Below are positions 17,082-24,285 of a stretch of 64,000 bases of DNA, piece by piece (the stretch's first letter is position 1; every line of letters starts with the position of its first letter). This stretch comes from an uncultured Megasphaera sp. (GTDB taxonomy: Bacteria > Bacillota > Negativicutes > Veillonellales > Megasphaeraceae): positions 1 to 64,000 of the forward strand of contig CAKPYN010000006.1 in assembly GCA_934202965.1 (NCBI GenBank), written 5' to 3'. Both the position numbers and the translations under genes were made by a program. The notes below the pieces were generated by a model. It searched no databases, had not been told where the DNA came from, and saw nothing but the letters and a program-made list of their open reading frames with translations.

Positions 17082-17513
17082 ATGAACAAAAAAGCCGAAA
17101 ATTTTAAAGCATTTCTTGATGATCATCAAATTCAAGATTTTACAATGGACGTACCAGAAAATGATTCGCTGCATACCGTCATCTTTCGTTCCAATCTCAC
17201 CATAAACGGCACCAGCATACCTACCGTCTTCATTTTAGATGACAGTATTTACGGTATGATTCGCGTATTCATCGCACCTAACGCATTAAATGGCAAAAAT
17301 TTAGAAAGTTTGTCCCAATTAATGAATGAATATAATTTGACATATAAATCCTTTAAATACTTTACAGATAATGAAGGCTCCCTCATCTTAGATACATGCT
17401 TGATTTTGCCAACAGATGAAGTAAACGGCGAAGTAGTCTATGCATTATACCGCAATATCATTCAACATTTAGAAGAAGCGTATAAAGATATTATGAAAGT
17501 GATTTGGGCATAG
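17082..17513 (+). CDS. Uncharacterised small cytosolic protein (YbjN-like?)
   Basis: A 143-residue acidic protein without signal peptide or membrane segment. Its alternating pattern (helix at about 1-15, strands around VIFRSNLTINGTSIPTVFILDDSIYG, IRVFIAPNAL, helix LESLSQLMNEYN, strands YKSFKYF and SLILDTCLILP, C-terminal helix) recalls YbjN/secretion-chaperone-like folds, but this is only a shape resemblance. The start follows AAGGAG. It is transcribed away from the importer operon and ends at a strong terminator. No function is assigned. Confidence 0.6.
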   Translation: MNKKAENFKAFLDDHQIQDFTMDVPENDSLHTVIFRSNLTINGTSIPTVFILDDSIYGMIRVFIAPNALNGKNLESLSQLMNEYNLTYKSFKYFTDNEGSLILDTCLILPTDEVNGEVVYALYRNIIQHLEEAYKDIMKVIWA

Positions 17514-17529
17514 TCCAACAAAAATACAA

Positions 17530-17662
17530 CAAAAAATAACACGTCGAGAGGTTGACTCGGCGTGTTATTTTTTATACAAAACAGCAAACAGTGCAGAAGG
17601 AGAGGTATTTTCAGGGGTAAATACAACTGTCTGCTGCTTAGCGTATCAGTTTTAATCCCCAT
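17530..17662 (-). ncRNA. Candidate AraC-controlled small RNA
   Basis: A minus-strand promoter with -10 TATACT (17674-17669), spaced 17 bp from the -35-position hexamer TAGATT (17697-17692), carries the same upstream element as the exbB promoter. The transcript would start near 17662 and end at the stem AAAATAACACG-CCGAG/CTCGA-CGTGTTATTTT (17533-17570) with a T-tract. The predicted RNA has a 5' stem (GGGG/CCCC plus AACUG/CAGUU), then an apparently unpaired stretch ACCUCUCCUUCU, complementary to strong Shine-Dalgarno sequences, then the terminator. An ATG near the 5' end opens no frame that closes before the terminator, so coding is unlikely. The terminator also serves the convergent plus-strand gene. 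Confidence 0.5.
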
Positions 17663-17691
17663 ACAGATAGTATACATAACTTTTATAAAAC

Positions 17692-17731
17692 AATCTACTC
17701 CAAACGGGTCAAAAACAGCCCATTCCGACAT
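17692..17731 (-). promoter_or_regulatory. AraC-type box, copy 1
   Basis: CTACTCCAA...AAAAACAGCCCATTCCGACAT is shared almost base for base with 24141-24178; the left half-site is degenerate here (ACGGGTC in place of the first TCCGACAT). The element overlaps a -35-position hexamer exactly as in the other copy. The araC gene ending at 17803 is the natural candidate regulator. Confidence 0.6.
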
Positions 17732-17802
17732 TTATTTTTAATATTATATTATTTATCGGAATTTATTATCATTATAGTCGCCAAATGGATGCGTTTTTGT
17801 TT

Positions 17803-18756
17803 TTATATATGTTTAGGTTGATGGAGACGCCTATACTCTTTCGGAAGTATACCTGTATGTTTTTTAAATGCTGCAGAAAATTTACTGCTATTCGAATAGC
17901 CTACCAACATAGCTATCTCTACAATATTCTCATTCGTATCTCGTAATAAACGTTGGGCTTCTTCCACACGATATTCCTGTATATACTGTCGAATTGTCGT
18001 GCCGTAAATTGCTTTAAAAATTCGTTTCAGTAAGGTCTGCGAAATAGCATACTGTACCGAAATTTCTTCAATGGTTATCGTTTCCTGCAAATGTTGGACT
18101 AGTTTATTACGAATACATTTAACCATTTCCACTTGTTTTTTGGGAAAACAAACTTTTTTCTTTTGCTTTTTATAATCAATCGTGCTAAGCAGCAAGAGTA
18201 TTTCTACTATTTTCAATCGACAATAGGATTGTTGTATCGCATGGGGTACATGATACAATTCTTGAAACAAATTACGAATAGTTTGATTTTCTTTCATAAT
18301 CATTCCAAAATCAGATTCCTGACAAAATCTGCTGCACAATTCGGTAATATCTAAGGATGTATTACCCAATATTTGATCTACGATAGGCTGCGCCTGCTGT
18401 ATATCAAAAACGATAGATAGGCCATGGTAATGCGCTCTAGGGAAATATGTCGTATGACAAAAGGCTTCATTGCTGCGCCAGCCAACAGACATATCATTGG
18501 GGCCCATATACAAAAACTCCCCATTTCGGAACTGACATTCTACACGGCCTTCTTCGCAGTGATTGATAGCAAATACATTGGGATGGGGCCTGGCATAACA
18601 AGAAAATTGTTGAATATGCGCATCTAGATATACGATATCCATTCCCGGATATATAGTATACTTTGTCAATTGCGCTGTTCCTGTATGATTCGCAACTTCC
18701 ATGATTGTTTTCTCTGCATTCATTTCAACAATCCGCATAGGACTTACTGATTCCAT
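17803..18756 (-). CDS. AraC-family transcriptional regulator
   Basis: The 317-residue protein has an N-terminal sensory part (about 1-200) and a C-terminal double helix-turn-helix (about 215-315). The latter shows TIEEISVQYAISQTLLKRIFKAIYG and the AraC signature ending in IAMLVGYSNSSKFSAAFKKHTGILPKEYR. The N-terminal half resembles the PchR/YbtA-like regulators that activate iron and haem uptake genes. It follows the PNPOx gene by 28 bp and closes the exbB-to-hutW cluster, so it probably regulates that cluster; two copies of a matching direct-repeat element lie nearby. The start has GGGAGAGG upstream. Confidence 0.93.
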   Translation of the reverse strand: MESVSPMRIVEMNAEKTIMEVANHTGTAQLTKYTIYPGMDIVYLDAHIQQFSCYARPHPNVFAINHCEEGRVECQFRNGEFLYMGPNDMSVGWRSNEAFCHTTYFPRAHYHGLSIVFDIQQAQPIVDQILGNTSLDITELCSRFCQESDFGMIMKENQTIRNLFQELYHVPHAIQQSYCRLKIVEILLLLSTIDYKKQKKKVCFPKKQVEMVKCIRNKLVQHLQETITIEEISVQYAISQTLLKRIFKAIYGTTIRQYIQEYRVEEAQRLLRDTNENIVEIAMLVGYSNSSKFSAAFKKHTGILPKEYRRLHQPKHI

Positions 18757-18784
18757 ATCTATCCTCTCCCTGACTGTGTTTTAT

Positions 18785-19621
18785 CTATTCAGAGAACCGA
18801 TACACCTGCCGGACAGCTTTTCCGCGTTTTAAAAAACCGGCCCATAAGAAAACAACCGTTGTGAGTTTTATTTCCAATACATGCAGTATAACTGGCATAA
18901 CAGCGATTTTCTTCTTTGTAATACCTCGTTTTTCGGCAATGGTCGCATATATCGCTTCATCTGGTTCTATCATACGGCACATCCCCTCTATCTGCAAGCC
19001 TGCCAATTTTTCAAATCCTGCATACGAATCAAAAACAGCCACGCTGACTTGGGGATTGCGATATATGTTAGCAAATTTTTTACCGCCTTCGCTAAATATA
19101 TATAGTTTTCCGTTATCATACATATATTCAATCGGTGTAGCTCGCACCGTATCAGCGTATCCTGTAGCTAATACACACGTATTATGACGCAGCAAAAATG
19201 TTTCTATGGCTTGAAGCACGACCTTATCCTGACTATCTGATTGGGTAGGTACTAATGCTTGTAAACGCTCTCCGGCTTGTATAATTTCTTCGTTGTTCGG
19301 TGTTGTATGAACACAGGCTGTAAAACAAAGTAGTTCTCCCATCTTCTCGTTTATCTGTCGGCAAATCTTCTGCCAAGCCATATCAGGCATATCCACACCA
19401 ATTAGGCCTACTTCTTTTTTCACTAAGTTCTGCTGTAATGCAGCAACTATTTCTTTCAGATTCATATCCGAATTGATTACGATGATAACACGGCCGTATT
19501 TAGCAAATGATATCGTTTGTTCTGTATATACAGCATAATAACTCATACTGGTAATACTAGATAAAATTTGAACGGCATGGCGAGAAGCCGTTGTTCCATC
19601 ATATAAAAATAATGTATTCAT
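18785..19621 (-). CDS. FMN-binding split-barrel (HugZ/HutZ/PNPOx-like) protein with an N-terminal flavodoxin-like part
   Basis: The second half (about residues 130-278) is a pyridoxamine-5'-phosphate-oxidase-like split barrel: TFLLRHNTCVLATGYADTVRATPIEYMYDNGKLYIFSEGGKKFANIYRNPQVSVAVFD in outline, the fold of HugZ/HutZ proteins linked to haem use. The first 115 residues have a flavodoxin-like rhythm (LFLYDGTTASRHAV, RVIIVINS, KEVGLIGVDMPD), suggesting a fused redox domain. The ATG at 19621 is chosen over a GTG at 19630 because GGAG lies 8 nt upstream. It lies between hutW and araC, after a terminator, and is likely a haem-degradation accessory. Confidence 0.8.
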   Translation of the reverse strand: MNTLFLYDGTTASRHAVQILSSITSMSYYAVYTEQTISFAKYGRVIIVINSDMNLKEIVAALQQNLVKKEVGLIGVDMPDMAWQKICRQINEKMGELLCFTACVHTTPNNEEIIQAGERLQALVPTQSDSQDKVVLQAIETFLLRHNTCVLATGYADTVRATPIEYMYDNGKLYIFSEGGKKFANIYRNPQVSVAVFDSYAGFEKLAGLQIEGMCRMIEPDEAIYATIAEKRGITKKKIAVMPVILHVLEIKLTTVVFLWAGFLKRGKAVRQVYRFSE

Positions 19622-19687
19622 CCTATACACTCCTTCTTTTTTCTGTTCATATTACTATCTATGCCTGCACTATTTTTATACACTACT

Positions 19688-19721
19688 TCAAAAAAAGACC
19701 GCAGCATGAGCTGCAGTCTTT
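19688..19721 (-). terminator. Terminator after hutW
   Basis: A 12-bp stem with one mismatch (GCTGCAGTCTTT against AAAGACCGCAGC, loop of 4) followed on the minus strand by seven T. It would separate hutW from the PNPOx-araC pair unless transcription reads through. Confidence 0.8.
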
Positions 19722-19752
19722 TCAAGGGAGTGTATAGAAAGGTATCAATATA

Positions 19753-21303
19753 TTAGGAACCCTGCATTTGCTTCATGATTTTCTGAACTTCTTCCGGGCT
19801 CATCGACTGCATTGCCTCTGCCATTTTTTTCATGGCCGCTACACTGGGGATTCCCTGCATCTGCTTCATCTTTTTCATTGCTTCTGCCATGGACTCCGTC
19901 TTTTTAGCATCTTGAGCGGCAACTCGTTCCATAACCATTGTATTTTTTCCAGTCATCAAGTACTGTATGCATTCCAAGGTTGTCTGCGTTATATTGACCT
20001 GCCAAAACTGGCCGGCATCCGTTAAGGTATACATAACACCATTATATGCCACCAATCCTCGTTTTTCCCATAATTCATACAACCATGCCAAATCCTTTAA
20101 TCGGTCATCAAACGCATAAATTGTATCTAAATCAATATAACACTGTTCCAGTTGATTTTGCACCATATCAACAATCGGTTGTAAAGGAGATTGTTTCATC
20201 AATGCCATAAATGGTTTTTTACCTGCCTTTACAAATAGTTCATACGGCTGTATTGCTCGATGCAGCATGGTAGAATATCCATCTAATCCACCGCCGGCAC
20301 CACTGCCAAATGGAAACATAGCCGAACCAGAACGAGCCAATGTATTGTACAAACTACGTTCCCGATTACTACAGCTCCAATGACAAATATTTAGGCGACG
20401 ATATGCTCTTTTTTCTAAGTACGATTTGGCGAATGCAAACATACCTGATTGATATGCCGTCGTCGCAGCTGGAGGTAGTTTTCCGCTTGCAATGGCTTTA
20501 TTCAAATCACTGCCGTCAAATACATTCAACTGATATAAATCAGCACCGTCTACGCCGGATTGAATTAATAAATCCAAATCTTCCTGCCAAATCTTCATAT
20601 CTTGGCCAGGCAATCCATAAATCAAATCAATGACTACTGCACACTGATTATAATCCAGTAACCGACGCAGATTTTTTAATACCGTCTCCTGATCATCCAA
20701 GCGCCCTACAGCACGACGAATATCCGTGTGAAACGATTGTACGCCCAGTGACATGCGGTTGACGCCGTTTGCCAGCCAGACATCCATTTTTTCCGGTACC
20801 AAGTCATGAATACGGCCTTCCAACGTCAATTCATAATCGTTCGCCAAAGGTAAACAGGTTTGAATCGTCTTCAGTAATCGTTCTGCATTATGCAGTGATA
20901 ATGATGTCGGCGTACCTCCGCCAATAAAAACAGCATGAATCAGACTGTCCTGTAATCTTGGTTTGTCTGCAGCAGCTTCCAGTTCTTGAATCAAGCAGTC
21001 GATATACGCATCTTCTACATCCTGATTTGTTCCATTCTGAAAGAAGCCGCAATACAGACATTTCGTTTTGCAAAACGGAATATGAATATAAGCTGTCTGA
21101 ATCTTTTTTTCTTTCGGCGGTACAGCCATTAACTGCTGCCACAATGCCTGCGATTCATCAGGTGGGACTACACTGCCATTAAGACCGGCATGAACCACTC
21201 GTTTTCGCGGAAACGCATCCGCCAAGGGATTATCCGTTTCTGCACCAAATTGAAACAGCTGCTGTTCTTTTGGCAGACTGTGAAATAATTCTTCTAAACG
21301 CAT
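19753..21303 (-). CDS. hutW: Anaerobic haem-degrading radical SAM methyltransferase (HutW/ChuW type)
   Basis: Opens the haem macrocycle without oxygen using SAM. The radical SAM cluster motif CKTKCLYC (C-x3-C-x2-C) is near residue 78. The GGGTPTSLS and TLEGRIHDL segments are HemN/ChuW-like, and RMSLGVQSFHTDIRRAVGR follows. The family core is about 450 residues; here a C-terminal tail (about 465-516) is rich in Met, Lys and Gln with repeats of the kind MKKMxxM. It lies 16 bp after a flavodoxin gene, the likely electron donor, and in one cluster with TonB-ExbBD, so imported haem would be degraded for its iron. Confidence 0.93.
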   Translation of the reverse strand: MRLEELFHSLPKEQQLFQFGAETDNPLADAFPRKRVVHAGLNGSVVPPDESQALWQQLMAVPPKEKKIQTAYIHIPFCKTKCLYCGFFQNGTNQDVEDAYIDCLIQELEAAADKPRLQDSLIHAVFIGGGTPTSLSLHNAERLLKTIQTCLPLANDYELTLEGRIHDLVPEKMDVWLANGVNRMSLGVQSFHTDIRRAVGRLDDQETVLKNLRRLLDYNQCAVVIDLIYGLPGQDMKIWQEDLDLLIQSGVDGADLYQLNVFDGSDLNKAIASGKLPPAATTAYQSGMFAFAKSYLEKRAYRRLNICHWSCSNRERSLYNTLARSGSAMFPFGSGAGGGLDGYSTMLHRAIQPYELFVKAGKKPFMALMKQSPLQPIVDMVQNQLEQCYIDLDTIYAFDDRLKDLAWLYELWEKRGLVAYNGVMYTLTDAGQFWQVNITQTTLECIQYLMTGKNTMVMERVAAQDAKKTESMAEAMKKMKQMQGIPSVAAMKKMAEAMQSMSPEEVQKIMKQMQGS

Positions 21304-21318
21304 ATATAACAGCCTCCA

Positions 21319-21840
21319 TTATTCTTCTGCAATATGTTTCATGACAGAGACTGCAAAATCTTTAGCATGTTCCAAATCGGCTGCATCCGGATGTTTAGCG
21401 GCTTCTGCATGAAGTGCATCCCGTTCCGGAGATTTGCCATGTGGATGGCCTGCCGGGAATTGTTTATACATCATTTCAATCAATTTGGGATCGACTGCGC
21501 CTTGGCAAATAAATTTACCTGGTACATCGACGCCAGCCGGCAGAAAATCTGTACCAGCTTGAAGACTGGCAGCTGCATGTTCTGATTTGGGATCTGCGCC
21601 CAAGGTAGCAAAAATAGCTACGTGTTTGTTATGCAGTACTTTTAACGTTTCCTGAGAATCTTTATCGGCAGAACCACGATCTACCCAAAATCCCAAGAAT
21701 ACACAATCATACGATGCAATATCTGCTGGTATTTCTTTAACAGATACACACGGTGTGCCCATTGGCAGCACACTGGTAATAGCTTCTGCTACTTTTTTAG
21801 TATTTCCCGTACGCGTAGAATATAAAACGATGGTTTTCAT
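21319..21840 (-). CDS. Flavodoxin family protein associated with HutW
   Basis: A 173-residue FMN-type flavodoxin fold with the phosphate-binding loop YSTRTGNTKKVAEAI at about residues 7-21, FLGFWVDRGSADKD around 48 and ATLGADP near 78. It resembles the flavodoxin-like proteins found with tetrapyrrole-reducing or degrading enzymes in gut anaerobes. Position directly before hutW suggests it delivers electrons to the radical SAM enzyme. A 102-bp inverted-repeat element separates it from tonB. The start has AAGGAG upstream. Confidence 0.9.
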   Translation of the reverse strand: MKTIVLYSTRTGNTKKVAEAITSVLPMGTPCVSVKEIPADIASYDCVFLGFWVDRGSADKDSQETLKVLHNKHVAIFATLGADPKSEHAAASLQAGTDFLPAGVDVPGKFICQGAVDPKLIEMMYKQFPAGHPHGKSPERDALHAEAAKHPDAADLEHAKDFAVSVMKHIAEE

Positions 21841-21887
21841 ATGACAAACATCTCCTTTATTAAAACATATTATTTTATTTTAGCGAC

Positions 21888-21989
21888 ACAATAAGCCAGT
21901 TCTTTCTAATACTAGTTCTGTACATATATACACATATATAGAGTAAGTAATAACCTTACTATACATTCTTAAAAGAACTGGCTTATTGT
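21888..21989. repeat. 102-bp element bounded by an 18-bp perfect inverted repeat
   Basis: ACAATAAGCCAGTTCTTT (21888-21905) is exactly repeated in inverse at 21972-21989. The 66-bp interior contains the smaller stem AGTAAG/CTTACT and an AT-rich (TATA)n run. It fills nearly all of the tonB-flavodoxin interval. It may be a miniature inverted-repeat element or an intra-operon RNA structure that adjusts expression between tonB and the flavodoxin. Confidence 0.75.
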
Positions 21990-21996
21990 ATTCAAA

Positions 21997-22854
21997 TTAA
22001 TTTAAATTAAAGTTTACCGTAACATTAATAGTCACTGTCTGCCCTGTCGCATTTGGATATGGGCAAGCTGCATAGACAGCCTTAACAGCCGCATTTTGCA
22101 GTACGCTAGGACCACCACCAGCAGAGGCACCTACACAATTTCCACTGCCGTCCAGCGTAACAGTCACTGGAACTGAACCGGTAATACCACGTTTTACAGC
22201 CATAGCCGGATAAGATTTGTTAGCATTGACAGCAGCCCAAAAACCATCACTGTCAAATGCACCGCTACCAGTACCCGCAGCACCGCTATCGCCGCTTCCC
22301 TGACCATCACCGCTGCCATCTCCATAGCCCTGGCCATCGCCTATGCCATCACCGACACCATTGCCGCTGCCAGAACCTATGCCACTACCGCTTCCGGAAC
22401 CGCTGCCGCTGCCAATACCTTGACCTTCACCTGTGCCGCTTCCCTCTGCGCCGCCACCATTAGAATCCGCTGCTGTTGAAGAAGCTGTACCTGATGCTGT
22501 TGCTGCATTAGTGGTTTCTGCAGCAACAGCATCTAGAGTTGGTACAGGAGCCGACGGTTGCGCAGTCGGTGTTACAGCAGACTGATTTGTCTGTACCTGT
22601 GCCGTTTTTTCTGCGACAGCTTGTTCAGATAGTTTTTCCGAGAACAATTCACTACCGCCGCCACCACCGCCAGCATGCCCGCTTCCGGAACTCGTTAATT
22701 CACCTGTATCTAAATCTACCACATACATTTGCTGTTGTTCTTGATGAATTGCCGTTCCTGCCAATAGTACAGCAACAACGCCCACAATAACAAGATGGAC
22801 AATGGCCGAACCTGCATACGCACGTTTCCACGAAATTCCCTGCATACGCGTCAT
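21997..22854 (-). CDS. tonB: TonB energy transducer with Gly/Ser/Asp-rich linker
   Basis: Transmits ExbBD energy to outer-membrane receptors. There is one N-terminal membrane helix (about residues 14-34, IVHLVIVGVVAVLLAGTA). The C-terminal TonB domain (about 205-285) shows SYPAMAVKRGITGSVPVTVTLDGSG and the ending PYPNATGQTVTINVTVNF. The periplasm-spanning middle lacks the usual Pro-Lys/Pro-Glu repeats. It is made of Gly-Ser, Gly-Asp and Gly-Gln dipeptide-like repeats (about residues 130-200). The start overlaps exbD by 4 bp. Confidence 0.93.
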   Translation of the reverse strand: MTRMQGISWKRAYAGSAIVHLVIVGVVAVLLAGTAIHQEQQQMYVVDLDTGELTSSGSGHAGGGGGGSELFSEKLSEQAVAEKTAQVQTNQSAVTPTAQPSAPVPTLDAVAAETTNAATASGTASSTAADSNGGGAEGSGTGEGQGIGSGSGSGSGSGIGSGSGNGVGDGIGDGQGYGDGSGDGQGSGDSGAAGTGSGAFDSDGFWAAVNANKSYPAMAVKRGITGSVPVTVTLDGSGNCVGASAGGGPSVLQNAAVKAVYAACPYPNATGQTVTINVTVNFNLN

Positions 22855-23255
22855 CCCTTCTGTTCTGCCGCAATCGCTAGTCGTTTGACGCCAGCTGCTT
22901 TCAACATATCCATGACTGCAACAACTTGACCATGTGCCGTTCGTTTATCAGCCTGTAAAATGACCGCTGCATTGGAATTTTCCGATATATGTTTTTTCAT
23001 CATATCAGAAGCTTCATCATAACTAACCGGTTTATTATCCATTGTAATATGGCCTTCGGCATCTACTGTCAAAATAATCGGCATCTGTACAGGTGCCGAT
23101 GCGCTTTGTGCCTGCGGCAGCTGTACTGATAATGCTTTTTGCGCAATAGTCTGTAAACTATTCATCATAAAAAATACCAGCAAAAAAAAGATGATATCAA
23201 TCATAGGGATAATCATGAAAACTGGTTTTTTCTTCATTCTAGTCGTTGTAAACAT
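22851..23255 (-). CDS. exbD: Biopolymer transport protein ExbD
   Basis: A 134-residue protein with one membrane helix at about 12-32 carrying the essential Asp in PMIDIIFFLLVFFMM, followed by the periplasmic domain (LTVDAEGHITMDNKPV, VILQADKRTAHGQVVAVMDMLKAAGVKRLAIA). It forms the proton-driven motor with ExbB. It overlaps tonB by 4 bp and follows exbB by 14 bp. The start has GGGAGG upstream. Confidence 0.95.
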   Translation of the reverse strand: MFTTTRMKKKPVFMIIPMIDIIFFLLVFFMMNSLQTIAQKALSVQLPQAQSASAPVQMPIILTVDAEGHITMDNKPVSYDEASDMMKKHISENSNAAVILQADKRTAHGQVVAVMDMLKAAGVKRLAIAAEQKG

Positions 23256-23269
23256 GATTGCTTACCTCC

Positions 23270-23881
23270 CTATTTAGCATTGTTGGCATTGACTACAGAT
23301 ACACATAATTTTTCTGTATCCGTAACAATCGTATCCAGTTGATGATCAAAATATGTATAGACGCAAAAGGCAATAATAGCTACGCAAAGCCCAGAAGCAG
23401 TAGCAACTAATGCTTCCCCAACGCCGCCAGTAATTGCTGAGGCTCCGGCACCATTATCCAATACACTAAACGTACTAATCATACCAGTTACTGTTCCCAA
23501 TAAGCCTAATAAAGGAGCAACTGTAACAATTGCGCTTAAGTAATCTAAATAGCGGCGAAAAGCAACCGATTCCACCGTCATTTGTTCATTAAAAGCATCC
23601 TTCATTTCTTTTTCGCTGTTGCGACGAGAAACGCCATGGGCAATAATACGACTAATAGCCGTATTATTTTTTTTGCAAAATACATCTACGGCATCCCACT
23701 GTTGATTTTTTACGGCATGATCAATACCTGTAAAAAATCGTTTCGAATCCTTGCGATTCGCCTTATAATAGCAAAATCGTTCAATAGCAATCGCTACTGT
23801 AAAAATAGACAATGCTAATAAAGGATACATAACGATTCCACCACTATGAAATAAATGCAAAAAATACGTCAAACCTTCCAT
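23270..23881 (-). CDS. exbB: Biopolymer transport protein ExbB (MotA/TolQ/ExbB family)
   Basis: About 203 residues with three membrane helices: GGIVMYPLLALSIFTVAIAIERF, then the paired C-terminal helices around APLLGLLGTVTGMISTFSVL and GGVGEALVATASGLCVAIIAFCVY. The central motif is characteristic of the family. The ATG at 23881 is preceded by AAGGAG; the longer ORF start is rejected. First large gene of the haem operon, after a tiny ORF and two promoters. Confidence 0.95.
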   Translation of the reverse strand: MEGLTYFLHLFHSGGIVMYPLLALSIFTVAIAIERFCYYKANRKDSKRFFTGIDHAVKNQQWDAVDVFCKKNNTAISRIIAHGVSRRNSEKEMKDAFNEQMTVESVAFRRYLDYLSAIVTVAPLLGLLGTVTGMISTFSVLDNGAGASAITGGVGEALVATASGLCVAIIAFCVYTYFDHQLDTIVTDTEKLCVSVVNANNAK

Positions 23882-23947
23882 TTTCTTACACTCCTTATCT
23901 ATAATTCTTAACTTTATGTGAATCGGACACTCCCAGCCGATTGTCAC

Positions 23948-24049
23948 CTACATATACATAGCCGCCAAAGATACAAAGGCAGTCCATAGCCCAATGACAC
24001 CAGCAACTGTTTCCCATGTAGTATCTTGCTTCATCATATGATTACGCAC
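23948..24049 (-). CDS. Tiny membrane-peptide ORF upstream of exbB
   Basis: A 33-residue ORF starts with GTG at 24049, 7 nt after AAGGGGA, or with an in-frame ATG at 24037. The peptide has a polar/charged start (RNHMMKQDTTWE) and one hydrophobic segment (VAGVIGLWTAFVSLAAMYM), as expected for a single-span membrane peptide. It lies on the same transcript, 66 bp before exbB. It may be a small subunit or modulator of the TonB motor, or a leader peptide. Confidence 0.5.
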   Translation of the reverse strand: MRNHMMKQDTTWETVAGVIGLWTAFVSLAAMYM

Positions 24050-24072
24050 GTTTATTTCCCCTTACGTTTTAT

Positions 24073-24102
24073 AATATACTGATAATCATTTTCTTATATC
24101 AA
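24073..24102 (-). promoter_or_regulatory. Proximal exbB promoter overlapped by a Fur box
   Basis: Minus-strand TTGATA (24102-24097) and TATATT (24078-24073) are 18 bp apart. The spacer contains TGATAATCATTTTCT (24080-24094), which matches the palindromic Fur consensus TGATAAT-N-ATTATCA at 12 of 14 positions. Iron-loaded Fur bound here would block this promoter and act as a roadblock for the distal one. Confidence 0.65.
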
Positions 24103-24114
24103 CTGACATGTATT

Positions 24115-24178
24115 ATCATAACAATGAAATTGGAATTTGTCTACTCCAATCCGACATAAAAACAGCCCATTCCGACAT
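24115..24178 (-). promoter_or_regulatory. Distal exbB promoter with AraC-type direct repeat (copy 2)
   Basis: TAGACA (24143-24138) and TATGAT (24120-24115) are 17 bp apart on the minus strand. Overlapping and upstream of the -35 is CTACTCCAATCCGACAT...CAGCCCATTCCGACAT with two CCGACAT half-sites at 24151-24157 and 24172-24178. They are 21 bp apart, which is two helical turns, the geometry of AraC/XylS dimer sites. The same arrangement occurs at 17692-17731. Confidence 0.65.
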
Positions 24179-24183
24179 TTTTA

Positions 24184-24234
24184 TAAAAAAATACTGCCCA
24201 CTATCTTATTCACTAAGAAAATAATAGGCAGTAT
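24184..24234 (-). terminator. Terminator of the pilus operon
   Basis: ATACTGCC (24191-24198) pairs with GGCAGTAT (24227-24234) with further pairing inside, and seven T follow on the minus strand. It ends the pil operon just before the haem-operon control region. Confidence 0.8.
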
Positions 24235-24285
24235 CTCATTTTATACTTCAAATATAACTATATTTTTTATATAAAAACGTTTTTA

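Noticed and set aside
17462..17731. 89-codon minus-strand ORF over the candidate sRNA
   Set aside because: It starts inside the AraC element, runs through the terminator and into the antisense of the 17082-17513 gene, and has no ribosome-binding site.
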